Assembly: GCA_027596945.1 (NCBI GenBank)
Contig: JADGJH010000325.1
Span: 1 to 21,019 of the forward strand
DNA from: Physocladia obscura
Taxonomy: Eukaryota > Chytridiomycota > Chytridiomycetes > Chytridiales > Chytriomycetaceae
Length of the DNA stretch: 21,019 nucleotides
Direction: 5' to 3'
The position numbers and the translations under genes were made by a program. Below the pieces are notes generated by a model. It was given only the letters and a program-made list of their open reading frames with translations, did not search any database and had not been told where the DNA came from. Positions 9,449-19,577 of this stretch are shown one piece after another. Every line of letters starts with the position of its first letter. Position 1 is the stretch's first letter.

Positions 9449-11939
9449 ATGAGGAAGGAACGACACAATCTGAAACTGGCACTGGCTCACAAAGCGCGGT
9501 TCGTGCAACTGGCGATATCTTGTGGATCAGACACAGAGACAACTGAAGAACTGGCGGCGGAAGAAGCGACGGGAACAGACAACAGTGCCAGCAACATTAA
9601 CAGTAACAACAATAACAACAGCATCAATATGAACCGTAGTAACGCCGCTGCCGCTGCCTTTGACAATATTCTCGCGCAGCTTCTTGATCGATTCGATTAT
9701 GCACCGACATTGCAGCGAACAGCCGCCATGCACGAAGCCGAAGCATGTGCGCCTATGCGTGGGCATAGCGCAAAGTGGACTGTCTGGGTCTCGGCATCCC
9801 TGAAAGAAAGGTATTTTTCTGTTCGCTTATTTTTATTTTTTATTCCATAAACCTCTAATTGGTTGTAGATTTCACTCTGCAAAGGCTGCTATCTGTCCAC
9901 CCAACGCTACCCACGGTCTCTTTACTGAAATTCTTCTTTTACTAGCTGAGCAGCCGCAACCCCTTGAAATATCAGTGGAGTATACGACAGTAACAACAGC
10001 GGCACAGCAGCATCGTCGCTCTTTCCGCATGCCTAACATTTTTGGTCGAAGCTCCGGATCCTCTCAGCAACAGCCGCAGCACTCTACACAACAATTATTG
10101 CAGCAACATATACCTCTGTCGTTTTCAGTGGATTCATCCCCAAATAGTATACAACGTAATATCGAAGCTTCAATGAAATCCTTGTCATCCCTATCGTCGC
10201 GCTCAATTAAATCTTTCACTCGTTCTTCGAAATCCCAATTACATTCATCCAAAGATGTTTTATCGCCTAGTATTCCTCCATATCAGTCTGATGCCGAAAT
10301 TTCACAGAGTTGGCATGCAGCAACCCCTAGTAACGAGTGGACATTATCAGCGACTGATTATATTCAGGCGCAAAATCTTGAACATTCATGGAACACAGCC
10401 CAACAATCATCCATAGATTCTGAAGAACTACCAAAGTATTCAAGTCTTATGATTGATGATGATGACGATGAAAGTTTGGGGATTGCTGATTCCAGTCGCA
10501 GAATAAGTTGCAGAAGTTTGGATGGATCTCACGACAGTAATAATGCCGGCATTCTAAATAAAATGGATGAGAATGACGATGATAACGTTTACGAAAATAC
10601 GTATGAATTAGAGGAACACCGAGCAAAAATGTTGCCCGATATTATTCCAGATCAAACAGCACCTCCTCCTTTTCCAGCACTGCTAATAGATTCTGAAAAA
10701 GACCAAGCCCCTGATTATACTTTAAAAGATGCTACTTCGTTTCCTTATGAATCCGACATTGAATATGCAGACAAAAAGGATCAATTGAACAACGACCTTT
10801 TTAACAGTTCTATCTTCAATGGCCAAAATCAAATACCATATAACTGCTTCTATCAGATGGCTCTTCCTCCTACGCCACTTTTACATCAAGGTCAAAACCA
10901 GCTGTTCAACACAGCCGCACCTGCTTATTCGGCCCAAATTTTGCCTCCAGTCTACGGCACCTTTGGAAATACTTCTCAGTTACTGCCGAATGACTATAAA
11001 CAAAAAACTCAATCAGATGAGGCTTCATCAGAAATAATGGCTGAAATGAAACTCTGGCAAGAATACCTGTTGAGTTGGTATCACGAAAACGGATTTCTTT
11101 TCAATCTTGATGAGCAAGCTGATATTGCCGCATCTGGATATGCGAGTGGCACCTCAGAAAATCCAGAATTCAACCATGCAATTCTATTAGAAGTTCAGCA
11201 GCAGCACATGAAATATTTGGAAAGCTGCTGTTTTGACGGATATGGCAACGAAAGTGGCAGCAGTTTTGTTGGTGAAAGTGGGTGGCTTTTGAATAGACAA
11301 CTTCGAGTACACCAGCAACATTTATTTCTTGTTCACCAGCGCAGTCAGAAAAACTTCCAACTGCAGTCAAACCAACAGTCATTATTACTGCCAAATAATC
11401 ATTTACTTCAAGAACAGTTTTCGACCATTCTAAACACCTATGCAACTCTCCCCACTGTTTCCACCAATGATTCGATCGCTGCAATAACTGTAGAGGGAAC
11501 AACAGCAAAGGAATCCGAGCCGCTACCACCATATATTGGAATAATGCCGCCATCACAACCAGTTCTTGTATCTTATTCAAGCCCACTGACTGACTTGGAA
11601 TTCAAATTTTCGAATTTCGACAGCCAACTGGCTGATTTTCACATATCGCCAATCGCAAAAACAAGTCAGTCAGCAACTATGCAACAAAATGAATCCCTTA
11701 CTGTGCCACAAATTCCTCCCACAACAGCGTTATTTGATGATACTTTCGATCTTCAATATGAAATGTATTTTAATCAAATGCCTGATTCGCCAACCTTTTC
11801 AATCCCGGTGATGTTGATGGATGACGAGCAGCACGGGTTGTTTTTGGCCTCGAATGGACGAAGCCGGTCTCGGGAAACTTTTCTGAATTATAGTGAATTG
11901 TTAGATCCATTTGGTTTGGACGAGATGGAAATGGAATAA
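9449..11939 (+). CDS. Unknown 810-residue protein, two exons
   Basis: Exon 1 is 9449-9810, the intron is 9811-9868 (58 nt, GTATTT...TTGTAG), and exon 2 is 9869-11939. The split Arg codon (AG|A) restores a single frame to the TAA at 11937-11939. I do not recognise the protein. Residues 1-40 are basic then acidic; 45-63 is an Asn/Ser-rich run; 65-121 looks ordered. Exon 2 opens with an ordered stretch up to about 156, then a long low-complexity part: Gln runs, a Ser/Lys-rich basic patch near 222-245, a D-rich run near 317, and proline-rich PPPFP and LPPTP motifs. A more ordered Trp/Tyr-rich segment lies near 505-590, then a Gln-rich part. No signal peptide or membrane helix is seen. Composition suggests a disordered scaffold or regulatory protein. 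It is divergent to the CatSper2-like gene. CpG content is normal, unlike the repeats. Confidence 0.85.
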
Positions 11940-12073
11940 AAATAAAATGATATAAATATTCAATAGTTTTCAAATTTTATTATTTTTGCTTGGGGTCCTC
12001 CCAATTCCCCATCCAAATAGCATATCATATCACCACAGGAAAAAAAAGGTGTTCTCTCCTGTATCACAACCAT
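11940..12073. terminator. Convergent 3' region of two genes
   Basis: This 134-bp gap separates the stop of the 810-residue gene from the stop of the eL33 gene. On the plus strand an AATAAA overlaps the stop codon and another AATAAAA follows at 11940-11946. On the minus strand AATAAA is read near 11980. Both can serve as polyadenylation signals for the two converging genes. Confidence 0.5.
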
Positions 12074-12776
12074 TTACACGCGGGACGGGTAGAGCATCTA
12101 TTGACAGCAGTTATTAATATTGTAAATTGGTAACAAAAAAAGTTCTCACAATTCTGACACTTGCGCCAAAGGCTTTTGGCGGCAAGTTCGATCTGAATTT
12201 GGCACGAACACCACCGCTGTTTCCGTGAGGGCGAGTCACCTTTCCCCAAATTACGCGAAGCTTGCTTCCATTGACGACCTTCTTTGCTCTGTATACATAA
12301 GCAACCCGTTTTCCGAGGTAGAATTCAGTATCCTTAGCCGTCTGCACATCTTCGATTTGAAGAAGTGAGGTGTTTGGGTGTGAGTTGCGCTGGCCGCGAG
12401 TGTGGCCAAGAACTTTTCCCTTTGCGTACAGACTGTATATAAAGGGTTAGATATATGGAGTCACAGCAGTGAGGTAACAGTGCGTGAATCGCTTTGTTTG
12501 AAGAAGATATCCGGATCTTTTCGTCGCAATTTATTCGAATGTTCATGATATAATTCGAACAGGGTTGGCTTAGACGTAAACAAGTTCAGTTCGTTTTAAT
12601 TTTGACAAGATGCAAGTGAACATCTGGTTGATTCGAATTTACGAAAGGTGGGAATTGACGTAATCATTTCCATATTCAGTTATATCCATATTAGTGCGGA
12701 TTATCGTGACAGCAGGTTGCGATGGCGGTGGGGATGGCAAGGAAACGGACCGAACAAGATTCTTTTGAGAAACCAT
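12074..12776 (-). CDS. RPL33: Ribosomal protein eL33 (L35A/L33), three exons
   Basis: Predicted exons on the minus strand: 12776-12751 (26 nt, MVSQKNLVR), 12432-12150 (283 nt) and 12097-12074 (24 nt, MLYPSRV). They sum to 333 nt, 110 residues, close to the 107-120 usual for eL33. The main exon contains [56 protein letters not shown] and [13 protein letters not shown], the family core. Intron 2 (12149-12098, 52 nt, GTGAGA...AATAG) is needed to reach the conserved MLYPSR end; without it the protein would end in an unrelated tail. Intron 1 (12750-12433, 318 nt) is long and its donor GTCCGT is weak, so exon 1 is tentative. The protein is a component of the large cytosolic ribosomal subunit. The sequence is closest by eye to fungal eL33. 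Confidence 0.93.
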
Positions 12777-12805
12777 TTTTTGCTTTGGTGATTTCTTGAA
12801 ATGTC

Positions 12806-12821
12806 AAAAAAAAAAAAAAAA
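12806..12821. promoter_or_regulatory. Homopolymer tract upstream of eL33
   Basis: A run of 16 A on the plus strand (T on the eL33 strand) lies about 30 nt upstream of the predicted eL33 start. Poly(dA:dT) tracts are common nucleosome-excluding promoter elements of fungal ribosomal protein genes. It could instead be the A-tail of an old retroposed sequence at the edge of the repeat block. Confidence 0.35.
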
Positions 12822-13380
12822 TGGATCATAATTATAGCTGGCACTCTGAACTCATTGTCAATTGTGTCAGAACTCAACCCTCACTAGCACATCCTTTTCA
12901 GCTAGCATGGATTTATTGAAACATAGAGTCAAATATTCTGGCTTATTTGTTCTCCCTTACAGTTTTGACATGCATAACAATCAATTTCTAGAAGCACTTA
13001 TAAATGCTCCATCCAAAATGCTGACACAATCATTAAGTGGTAATTCTTTGGGTTATTGGTGATTGATTTGTGCATCTTTGTATTTACATTCAGCATCTTC
13101 AAGAAACACTCAGCCAATGACAACATTTATTTTGCTGGCAGTGGGTCCAAATTCTTGGAATTGCTCTTGCATAAAGAAATGTAAAGACATTTTGCAGAAT
13201 TAAGATATCCTTTTACAACATTGTACACATTGGCAAAAAATATTCAAAAGAAACCTCAAAGTATGTAGTTATTAAATGAGGGATTGTACAAATTGCAGAA
13301 GTTCCAACTCCATAAAATAAGAATTAATTACTTGTGTCTCATGCAGGTTCTAAATTTTGAACACAATTAATTACCATTAA
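12822..13380. other. AT-rich repeat-like DNA, no gene recognised
   Basis: CpG is nearly absent, as in the LINE tract to the right. On the minus strand a broken frame around 13150-12850 (FGPTASKINVVIG, stop, VFLEDAE...) has a protein-like look with many stops. It may be a further eroded part of the LINE fragment at 13381-14120, or of a different transposase; I cannot assign it. Confidence 0.35.
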
Positions 13381-14120
13381 TTATTGTGCATTTTGCACCA
13401 AATGAAAAAGGGTGGAGGAAAAGTTTTCTCTTTCTTGATTACTCCAAAGTTTCCTCCTGCCATGAAGTATAAAATCAAGCTGGTACCAACAATCAAACAG
13501 TACAAAAAGCAACATAGCAATGCCACTAAGCCCCATATGATTTTTGAGGATTTGAAGAAGTTGGGCTGTTAATTCAACAAGGTGGGTCATGGCATAGAAT
13601 ATCCACCAGTAGAATTTGTCTTCTCCTGAATATCTTCTCCTCATATCACTGACTGATAGCATTTTCTTTCTTTCTGCACATAGTATCTGTTCAAAGAATA
13701 TTACTCTGTGTTGGGTAAGGTGTTTGTATACTTTGTTGTAGTGTTTGTAATTGTCTATAATTTCAAACATAAATGTGCATCCTCCTTCAGTTAATCCTAT
13801 CGGTTTTTGTATTTTCTCTTCCATGTTCATGTGTTCAGCAGTCTTTAGGGTAAATTGTTGCCAGAACAGCCTTGTCATGACTGATGCTAGAAAGTGCATT
13901 CCTTTCAGTACTTTGACTGGGAATGGCTTGTTGAATATAAAATATGCAAGTGCTAGCTGATTTTACAGCTACAGTGCTCTTATTATCATTACTCTTCTCA
14001 AGAGATTGTCTCCATTCATCCATTTTGTGATATTTGTGCTAGATCCACACCAGTTCTCCAATTTTCTTATTTGAATATGCTCAATTATTGTATCTGGAGT
14101 ATCTTTGGACAATCCAGCTT
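13381..14120 (-). pseudogene. LINE fragment B: RT thumb and linker region
   Basis: Read on the minus strand from 14120, KKEAGLSKDTPDTIIEHI followed by LENWCGSSTNITKWMNGD resembles the thumb of non-LTR reverse transcriptases. A frame change leads to a 172-residue frame (13899-13381) with RLFWQQFTLKTAEHMNMEEK and the basic segment ILCAERKKMLSVSDMRRR, resembling the linker between RT and RNase H in fungal LINEs. It shares the nucleotide word GGACAATCCAGCTT (plus strand, 14107-14120) with the long copy at 17857-17870, where that copy is interrupted. The identification as LINE rests on this shared motif and on position; the linker itself is weakly conserved. Confidence 0.55.
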
Positions 14121-14481
14121 CTTTTTTTTTTAACAGAGGCACCCCCACAGGGTGCCTGCCGGTTTTTATTAATGGTCAGAAACACTTTTCCAAACTAAAA
14201 AACTTCCCCAAGTTCCCAAATCCAACAGTTGTTGAATTTAGTCACCTGATGCCAGCCCATTTACAGAAGCGACCTCTGTTAAGCTTTTCCATTGCAACCA
14301 TCACTACCACTACCGCCTACTTTTGCCACTGGCACCCCACTCCTCTGCTTCAGGTGGCCTCATGGAGCCATGATCAAGAAAGCTCTCAAGCTCTTCTGCC
14401 ATGATTCCACTACCCTAAAGTCTGGCTGTTTCTCTTACCAGTTGCTCAAAAAACCCAGCGGGGCTGGGGGAAAAGCCACTG
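14121..14481 (-). mobile_element. SINE-like insert with terminal hairpins and A-tail
   Basis: A segment of about 350 bp, clearly richer in G+C than its LINE surroundings. Read on the minus strand it begins near a perfect hairpin CCCAGC-CCC-GCTGGG (about 14466-14452) and ends in another, AGGCACCC-TGTGG-GGGTGCCT (about 14157-14137), followed by a run of ten A (14131-14122). A 3' hairpin plus A-tail suggests a retroposed non-autonomous element. No RNA polymerase III A and B boxes were recognised with confidence and no target-site duplication is obvious, so the class is uncertain. The short frames inside are not supported as genes. Confidence 0.45.
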
Positions 14482-14584
14482 GATGAGTTAATTCAGTATT
14501 TGATTCATTTTCTGCTTTATGAGTTGTGATATTATTCTTGCCATTAGTATTTGTGCTGTTGCTAGTATCCATGTCAATTTCTAT

Positions 14585-15590
14585 TTAACTGTTACTGTTG
14601 CAAAGTTCCATGAGTGCATGTGTGACTAGTACTTCTTCTGTTTCAGTTATTTCTGCCTCTAAATCATTAACTGATGGAGGGAGAGCATCTCCTGCTTTTT
14701 CAGCACTGTTTTCTTCCTGTGGATACTGTTTCATCCATTTTCTTGTGATATTGGTCACACCTGGTAGTATTTTAGTTTTGCCATGTTTGTGGTTTTCCCA
14801 TATTTCAGCAGCTTCCTGTGTGTCTTGATATGCACTACCATGGAAGTGGTCTGTGTTTGGTATCAAGTTTTCTTGGCACATTGGACATTTTTCCCCTTTT
14901 CTGATTTGGTTTTTTTGTGTTCTTTTTTATTATTTTGTTTTGTGGCCCAAAGTGCATGATACTGGTTTTTCCATTTTTTTTTGACTCTATGATACCAATT
15001 CCTTTTTCCAAATCTATTGCTATTTCACATCTTACTTTCCATAATATTTTATGAACTGCTTGGTTAAGCCATTTCCATACATGTAGGGTAATTCCCTGTC
15101 TTCTATCTGCATTATGTACATTACAATCTCTGATTATTTTGTTTATGACATTATGACTAATTCCATTTCCAGCAATATGTCCAATTAAAATAGTATGCTT
15201 TATCACCATGCTTCCTGTCTTTTTCCCCTGAGGTCCAATTTCTGAGAGCTTTGGAATCATTGTCAACCCAGTATCCCATCCATCTTTTATATTGCTGCAC
15301 ACTACCACCTTCAATAATTCCCCATTGTTTCTCTTCTCTGGTTTTAAAGCTGCTCTCAAATGGTAATGGTTCTGGTTCCCCTTTCTTTTTCCTTTCTTTT
15401 TTGTCCTTCTTTTTCTTTCCTTCTTCTTTCTTTGCTGCATCATCTGTTTTGCTTCTTAGAATATTTATGAATTCATGCATTATTGCAACTTGTTCATCAT
15501 GGAAGGTTGGACATGTCCATAGATGCTCACTTGTTTCTTCTACATTTGGTCACAGCAGTGACAGTTCCCATTTGGGTATAAGTTTGGTTT
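14585..15590 (-). pseudogene. LINE copy A: zinc-knuckle block and C-terminal region
   Basis: After the RNase H the element has NCHCCDQ and, after a one-base frame change, EETSEHLWTCPTFHDEQ near 15580-15500, a Cys/His block like the C-x2-C...H...C of LINE tails. A basic KKKxxKKxxKK run follows (about 15430-15360), then a region with AGNGI, DCNVHNADRR and ILWKVRCEIAIDLEKG (about 15170-15010), a second C-x2-C (near 14885) and HFHGSAYQDTQEAAEIWENH (14840-14780). The frame ends at 14585. The same series of motifs is found in copy C on the other strand (19858-20260), which shows the region is a real part of this LINE family. I know no function for it. Confidence 0.7.
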
Positions 15591-15907
15591 GTTCCTTGTC
15601 ATTATTGTTTGTAGGGTAACTTATTATGTAATTTATTTACATAGTGTTTGAAATTGGAAGTGTGTTTCTGTGATGTTTGCCAAGATGTGGATTTAATTCC
15701 CTGTTGGAGTATTGTGAATGTTAAGCCAAAATTTATTTTGTCTTGTAGTTCTTTGATGTGCTTGTGTGCTGGTTGTTTGATGGACTTAATGTGTTCATAA
15801 ATTATTTTAACTGTGTTGAGATTTTTTCTGAGCTGTCCTTCAATTGTTCTTCCAGATATTTTGGGGCAAAATTTGATGTGTGACTGTGCTTCTGCTTTTG
15901 TTGTGAC

Positions 15908-16413
15908 TTATTCTTCTTTATGACCCTCTGTTGCTAAAAGATCAGCTGCCTTATTGCATACAATGCCGGAGTGTGCTTTGACTTTAGTGAAGCTGCTGGA
16001 GATCCTTCTCTATTTCTAGCTATCTGAGCTGTAATTGCAGCACCATATGCATTTTCTTTTTTCCATAGGTCTTTTTGTTGCATTTGCAAGCCTTGTTTCT
16101 GTAGTTTGCTGTATTCTGTTATTACATTTGCTTTATCTATCATTCTTTCTACTTCCTCTCCAGAAATTAATGCAATTTGAGATGCAATTCTTTCAGCTTT
16201 AGTGGAGGATGCCCATCCATTTGTTTTAAAGCCAATATTTTTGCCTGTGTTTCTTCCACTGTTGACATGTATACCTCCCATGCTAGGTGTGCCATCTTTG
16301 TTTGTTATGTATGAACCATCACTGCATATTTGATCTTTGGTGATTTTACTGCCATTATTGCTACCAGCATTTGTCAGATGTGTTAAAGTATTTCCTTGCC
16401 TGCTTTTTCCCAT
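15908..16413 (-). pseudogene. LINE copy A: RNase H domain
   Basis: The minus-strand frame contains ICSDGSYITNKDGTPSMGG (first Asp), WASSTKAERIASQIAL (Glu) and MIDKANVITEYSKL (Asp). A frameshift near 16000 moves the end into another frame, where VKAHSGIVCNKAADLLATEG (final Asp) is readable down to a stop at 15908. All four acidic positions of type I RNase H are therefore still encoded, split over two frames. The role in an intact LINE is removal of RNA from the RNA-DNA hybrid. Confidence 0.85.
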
Positions 16414-16455
16414 CTTCTCTCATTTCATCAGTAATTTATTCTGCTTCCCTGTAGT

Positions 16456-17466
16456 TTATACCTCTATTTCTAGTATAATTAGTGTAGGTCTTATTGGTTG
16501 CAGCTCTGCTGATCTTTCCATTGAGTATATTGTGCTACTATTCATCAACATGTCTTCAGCCACCACATTTTCTTGTTCTGATTGTGGCTCTGCATTTGCA
16601 TCATTGATTATTCTAAGTATTTCATGTACTCTTCTTGTTTTTACATTGTGTTTGACTCTTTTTGCAAAGTTGGTCTGTTTTTGATTTTTTTTGTAAGTTG
16701 TTATTTTGTAAACAAAATCTTCATTTCCACAGTCAAATTCTATCATTTGTGGTTCTTTATTCTCTGAGACATACTTTGTGCAGGTTTCATTTTCTTCTGC
16801 TCTGTGGTTTCTGGTTGTGCATCCTTCACATTCTATGGCAAATTCTGTGTGTTCTGTTCTAAGTGCCTCAATCCAGGCCCTGGTATTTTGTGTGTCATCA
16901 TCTGAACAAAGTGCAACATCTCTAATTTTGGGCATTATTAGGTGTGTTGTTTTAAATACCAATACTCCTTCCAACAAATGTGGTTGCATAAATTGGATAC
17001 ATTTGCAGTATTGGATCTGATCTTATTTGGCTGGAGTTTTTATTATTATTTGTTTGTTCATTAATTTCTTCTATCACAGTTTTTCTTTTCTTTTTATTCA
17101 TTTTTAGTGCATTGATTTCCTCAATTTTTCCAGGATTACATTTTGTACATGTAGGTGGCTCTGAGTTGACCCATGCTGTGATTTTTGATTGTTTTTTGTT
17201 TTCTATATTTTTAATATGTTTTTCTGTACTCTGGTTTTCTACAAAGGAGAAAGTTCTTCATCTATTTCTGCCTATTTGTTGATTTGTGTGTTTACAGGTT
17301 TGGTAGTTCTCTGCACTGCTGATCTGCACCTTTCAGGTTCAGACATCTCTTCTGTTGGTTCTTCTTGCACCGTGTTGTTGCCACTTTTAGTTTGTATCCT
17401 TTCATATTCAATTCCTTTCTGGTATTTTTTTTTAAGATGTAATGCTCTTATTCTGAGCTTTTGTGA
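16456..17466 (-). pseudogene. LINE copy A: linker between RT and RNase H
   Basis: A 177-residue open frame (16989-16456) has an acidic and Cys-containing stretch, FAIECEGCTTRNHRAEENET then CTKYVSENK, followed by a lysine-rich stretch. The part from 17466 to 16990 is broken by stops but keeps a C-x2-C (TCTKCNPGK, near 17140). This corresponds to the variable connector seen in LINEs that carry an RNase H. It is not a host gene: it lies in frame order between LINE domains and has the same CpG-free composition. Confidence 0.55.
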
Positions 17467-17856
17467 GCCAGGTGCATGCTACAAAAGAGGGCAGGTAAGT
17501 AGCACAGTTGCTGCCACCATTGCAAAGAGAGAATCATCAGTGATAGGCAATTTTTTAATTACCTGCTTGCCCAATTCTGACAACATGCTCATGACTAATT
17601 GCGCACTGCAGCACACAACTGTTGCAAATCTGTGGTCACCATTGATCTTGTTTTCATTGTCCCTGTCATCAATGCTCCTTCTAGGACAACTCCACAGGCT
17701 GCATTCACAAACAACCATCCCCAACACCACCCCCACTGCTGCATGCCTGCATTCATCCCCACCACAATCACAGCTATGCCAGGTGCATGACAGCAGTCAT
17801 TGTTTGCCTGTTTGTTAGCTATGGTCTGAAAAGGAGACTACCTGCTGCACTTCCTG
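17467..17856. other. Insert in LINE copy A, flanked by a 12-bp direct repeat
   Basis: This stretch interrupts the LINE after the AGLS motif of the RT thumb. The word GCCAGGTGCATG occurs at 17467-17478 and again at 17778-17789. Base composition is less T-rich than the LINE around it. On the minus strand a frame from about 17800 to 17600 is open for about 70 codons, rich in Gly, Val and Trp, with no recognised domain. It could be a non-autonomous element, a scrap of another repeat, or host sequence carried by transposition. Confidence 0.35.
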
Positions 17857-18751
17857 GGACAATCCAGCTTTTTGTTTATACAGTTTTTTCACTTGGGAGT
17901 ACTATTTTGCCACAAGTGATTTAGGTGCTCCAAAGGTTTGCCACTTGCATCTTGCCTGCTGTAATAGTATTTGGTTAATTATTATTCCTACTTCTTTGTG
18001 TATTATTTTTTTTGTCTCTTAGTATTTCTATAGTGTCTTAGATTTGCTTGTCTATTTTTTTAACTGCTAAGCTCCCATCATTTGTTGCTGTAAAGTAGTT
18101 TCCAAGTAGTCTTTCTCCATGGCTGTCTGTTTTAATCTCTACTTGCCTTCCTTTGTCCCATTGTAGCATCCTGCTGCTTGTTTTTGGGTTAAGTGTTAGG
18201 ATTTTTGTCTTAATTGTGTTGACCTCTATTGTGTTTTCATTGAGAAATTCCACTGCATCTACACTTACTGAATCAAATTCTTTTTTGATGGCCATTAGTA
18301 AGATGCAAAGTTTTTCATTGTTTTTATTTCAGTTATTTAGTAATGCCCTTACAATGTGCAAGACTGTTTTGGTGGATTCTTCTTTGAACACTGATGTATT
18401 TCTTCCTTTTAATATATTATTATGTCTTTGCAGAGTGGGTGAAAGTTGTACATTCCATATAATTTCTATTAGTTTGTAACCTGTTTCTAGGAGTGAAATT
18501 AGTCTAGTATTGTTGTATTCAGCTTCCCAGTCTCCATTTTTGGGGATAGGGTTTATGTATTTCATAAACAAATTATCTGGAGCAAAAGAATAATTGATTG
18601 CAACTTTTATGAGGTAGAAGAATATCTCTTTTGTTTCTTTACCAGTGATAGCTAATAGTTCTCTAGATATCCCACTGGGCCCAGTTGCTTTGTTGTGTCC
18701 CATTATTTTTAGAGCTTCTTCAATGTCTGCAGTTTTTAATCTCCTATCCAT
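17857..18751 (-). pseudogene. LINE copy A: reverse transcriptase with internal deletion
   Basis: The frame from 18751 carries the N-terminal RT motifs: LKTADIEEALKIMGHNKATG, then PSGISRELL, then INPIPKNGDWEAEYNNTRLI and LLETGYKLI. A second frame (18295-18038) has KKEFDSVSV, the start of the palm (normally D-x-x-K-A-F-D-S-V), running directly into FLNENTIEVNTIKTKILTLNPK, a motif that in the family lies after the YADD catalytic box. The stretch between, including YADD, is missing. LLGNYFTATNDGSLAVKKI and the thumb (VKKLYKQKAGLSQ) follow up to 17857. An intact domain would copy LINE RNA at the nicked target; this one cannot. Confidence 0.85.
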
Positions 18752-19577
18752 TGATTCATATATTTCTTGGCTAATCTCTTCAATTTGCTCATATGCTTTT
18801 TTGAATTTTGAATTTTGTTCAAATTCTTTGTTGTCTCTTTTTCTAAAAACATGTGTAGTTTGTCTTACTACTTCTTCCAGTAGTGTTTCTGCTTGATATG
18901 ATATGTGTTCTTCTACTTTATCAGTTGATTTTTGAAGTATTTGGTTGGGCTACTATGTGCCATTAAGTTTCTTTCCTTTACAAGTTTTTTTTTTTTTATT
19001 GTGTGATTTTTTTTTTTTTGGTTTTTTTTTTTTTTTTGCTGTTTGTTGAATTGCTTTGGTGCATTTTCATACTCTGTTATGAGCAATTCTACCTTATGTT
19101 TTGGTGCTCCTTCATCACTTTCAGTATCACAATGTGGCATGTCTTTTTCTTCAGTGACCCATGCTCTCTTTGCATTTCTGCATTTGCAAAATATAGTTCA
19201 TTTCTAGGCTCTGAGTCTATTCTTCCACACCTATTGTTTTTTGCTGATTTTATGCATCTTTTCACTATTCTTCTAATGCACCACAATTTATCATACTCTA
19301 TATGTTCTTTTGCTTTTCTCTCACCCCCTATTCTTTTGATAGGAGGGTTACTTGTGCTACTTCAAGTATTGTTTCTTCCAGTTCTTTGAGATATTTCATA
19401 CTTCTTGTATCACTTTAGGTCTGTTTTCCTGTTTGTACAGTCTTTTTTTTTTGTCAGGAGTGTGTAACCTATTCTCAGTACCAGTACAGTGAGGGATTTG
19501 ATTAATTCTTCATCACCAGCTTTGGCCTTATAGTCTTCTGCCAATTTTTTGGCTTTTTCATAAATAATTGTTGAGGC

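Noticed and set aside
11170..11586. A 138-residue minus-strand frame
   Set aside because: It lies wholly inside exon 2 of the 810-residue gene on the other strand and shows no motif; it is a shadow frame.
12433..12750. A box C/D snoRNA in the long first intron of eL33
   Set aside because: ATGATTA and CTGA words are present on the minus strand but do not make a convincing C/D pair with a terminal stem.
14292..14486. Plus-strand frames inside the SINE-like block
   Set aside because: They are short, overlap each other in two frames and cross the hairpin; no protein family is recognisable.
17189..17818. A 209-residue plus-strand protein with hydrophobic stretches
   Set aside because: It is antisense to the LINE linker and the insert; the composition is explained by T-rich sequence, and no promoter, introns or motif support it.
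19003..19389. A 128-residue plus-strand protein rich in Phe and Leu
   Set aside because: It is the complement of an A-rich decayed LINE segment; the apparent membrane-protein character comes from T-runs.
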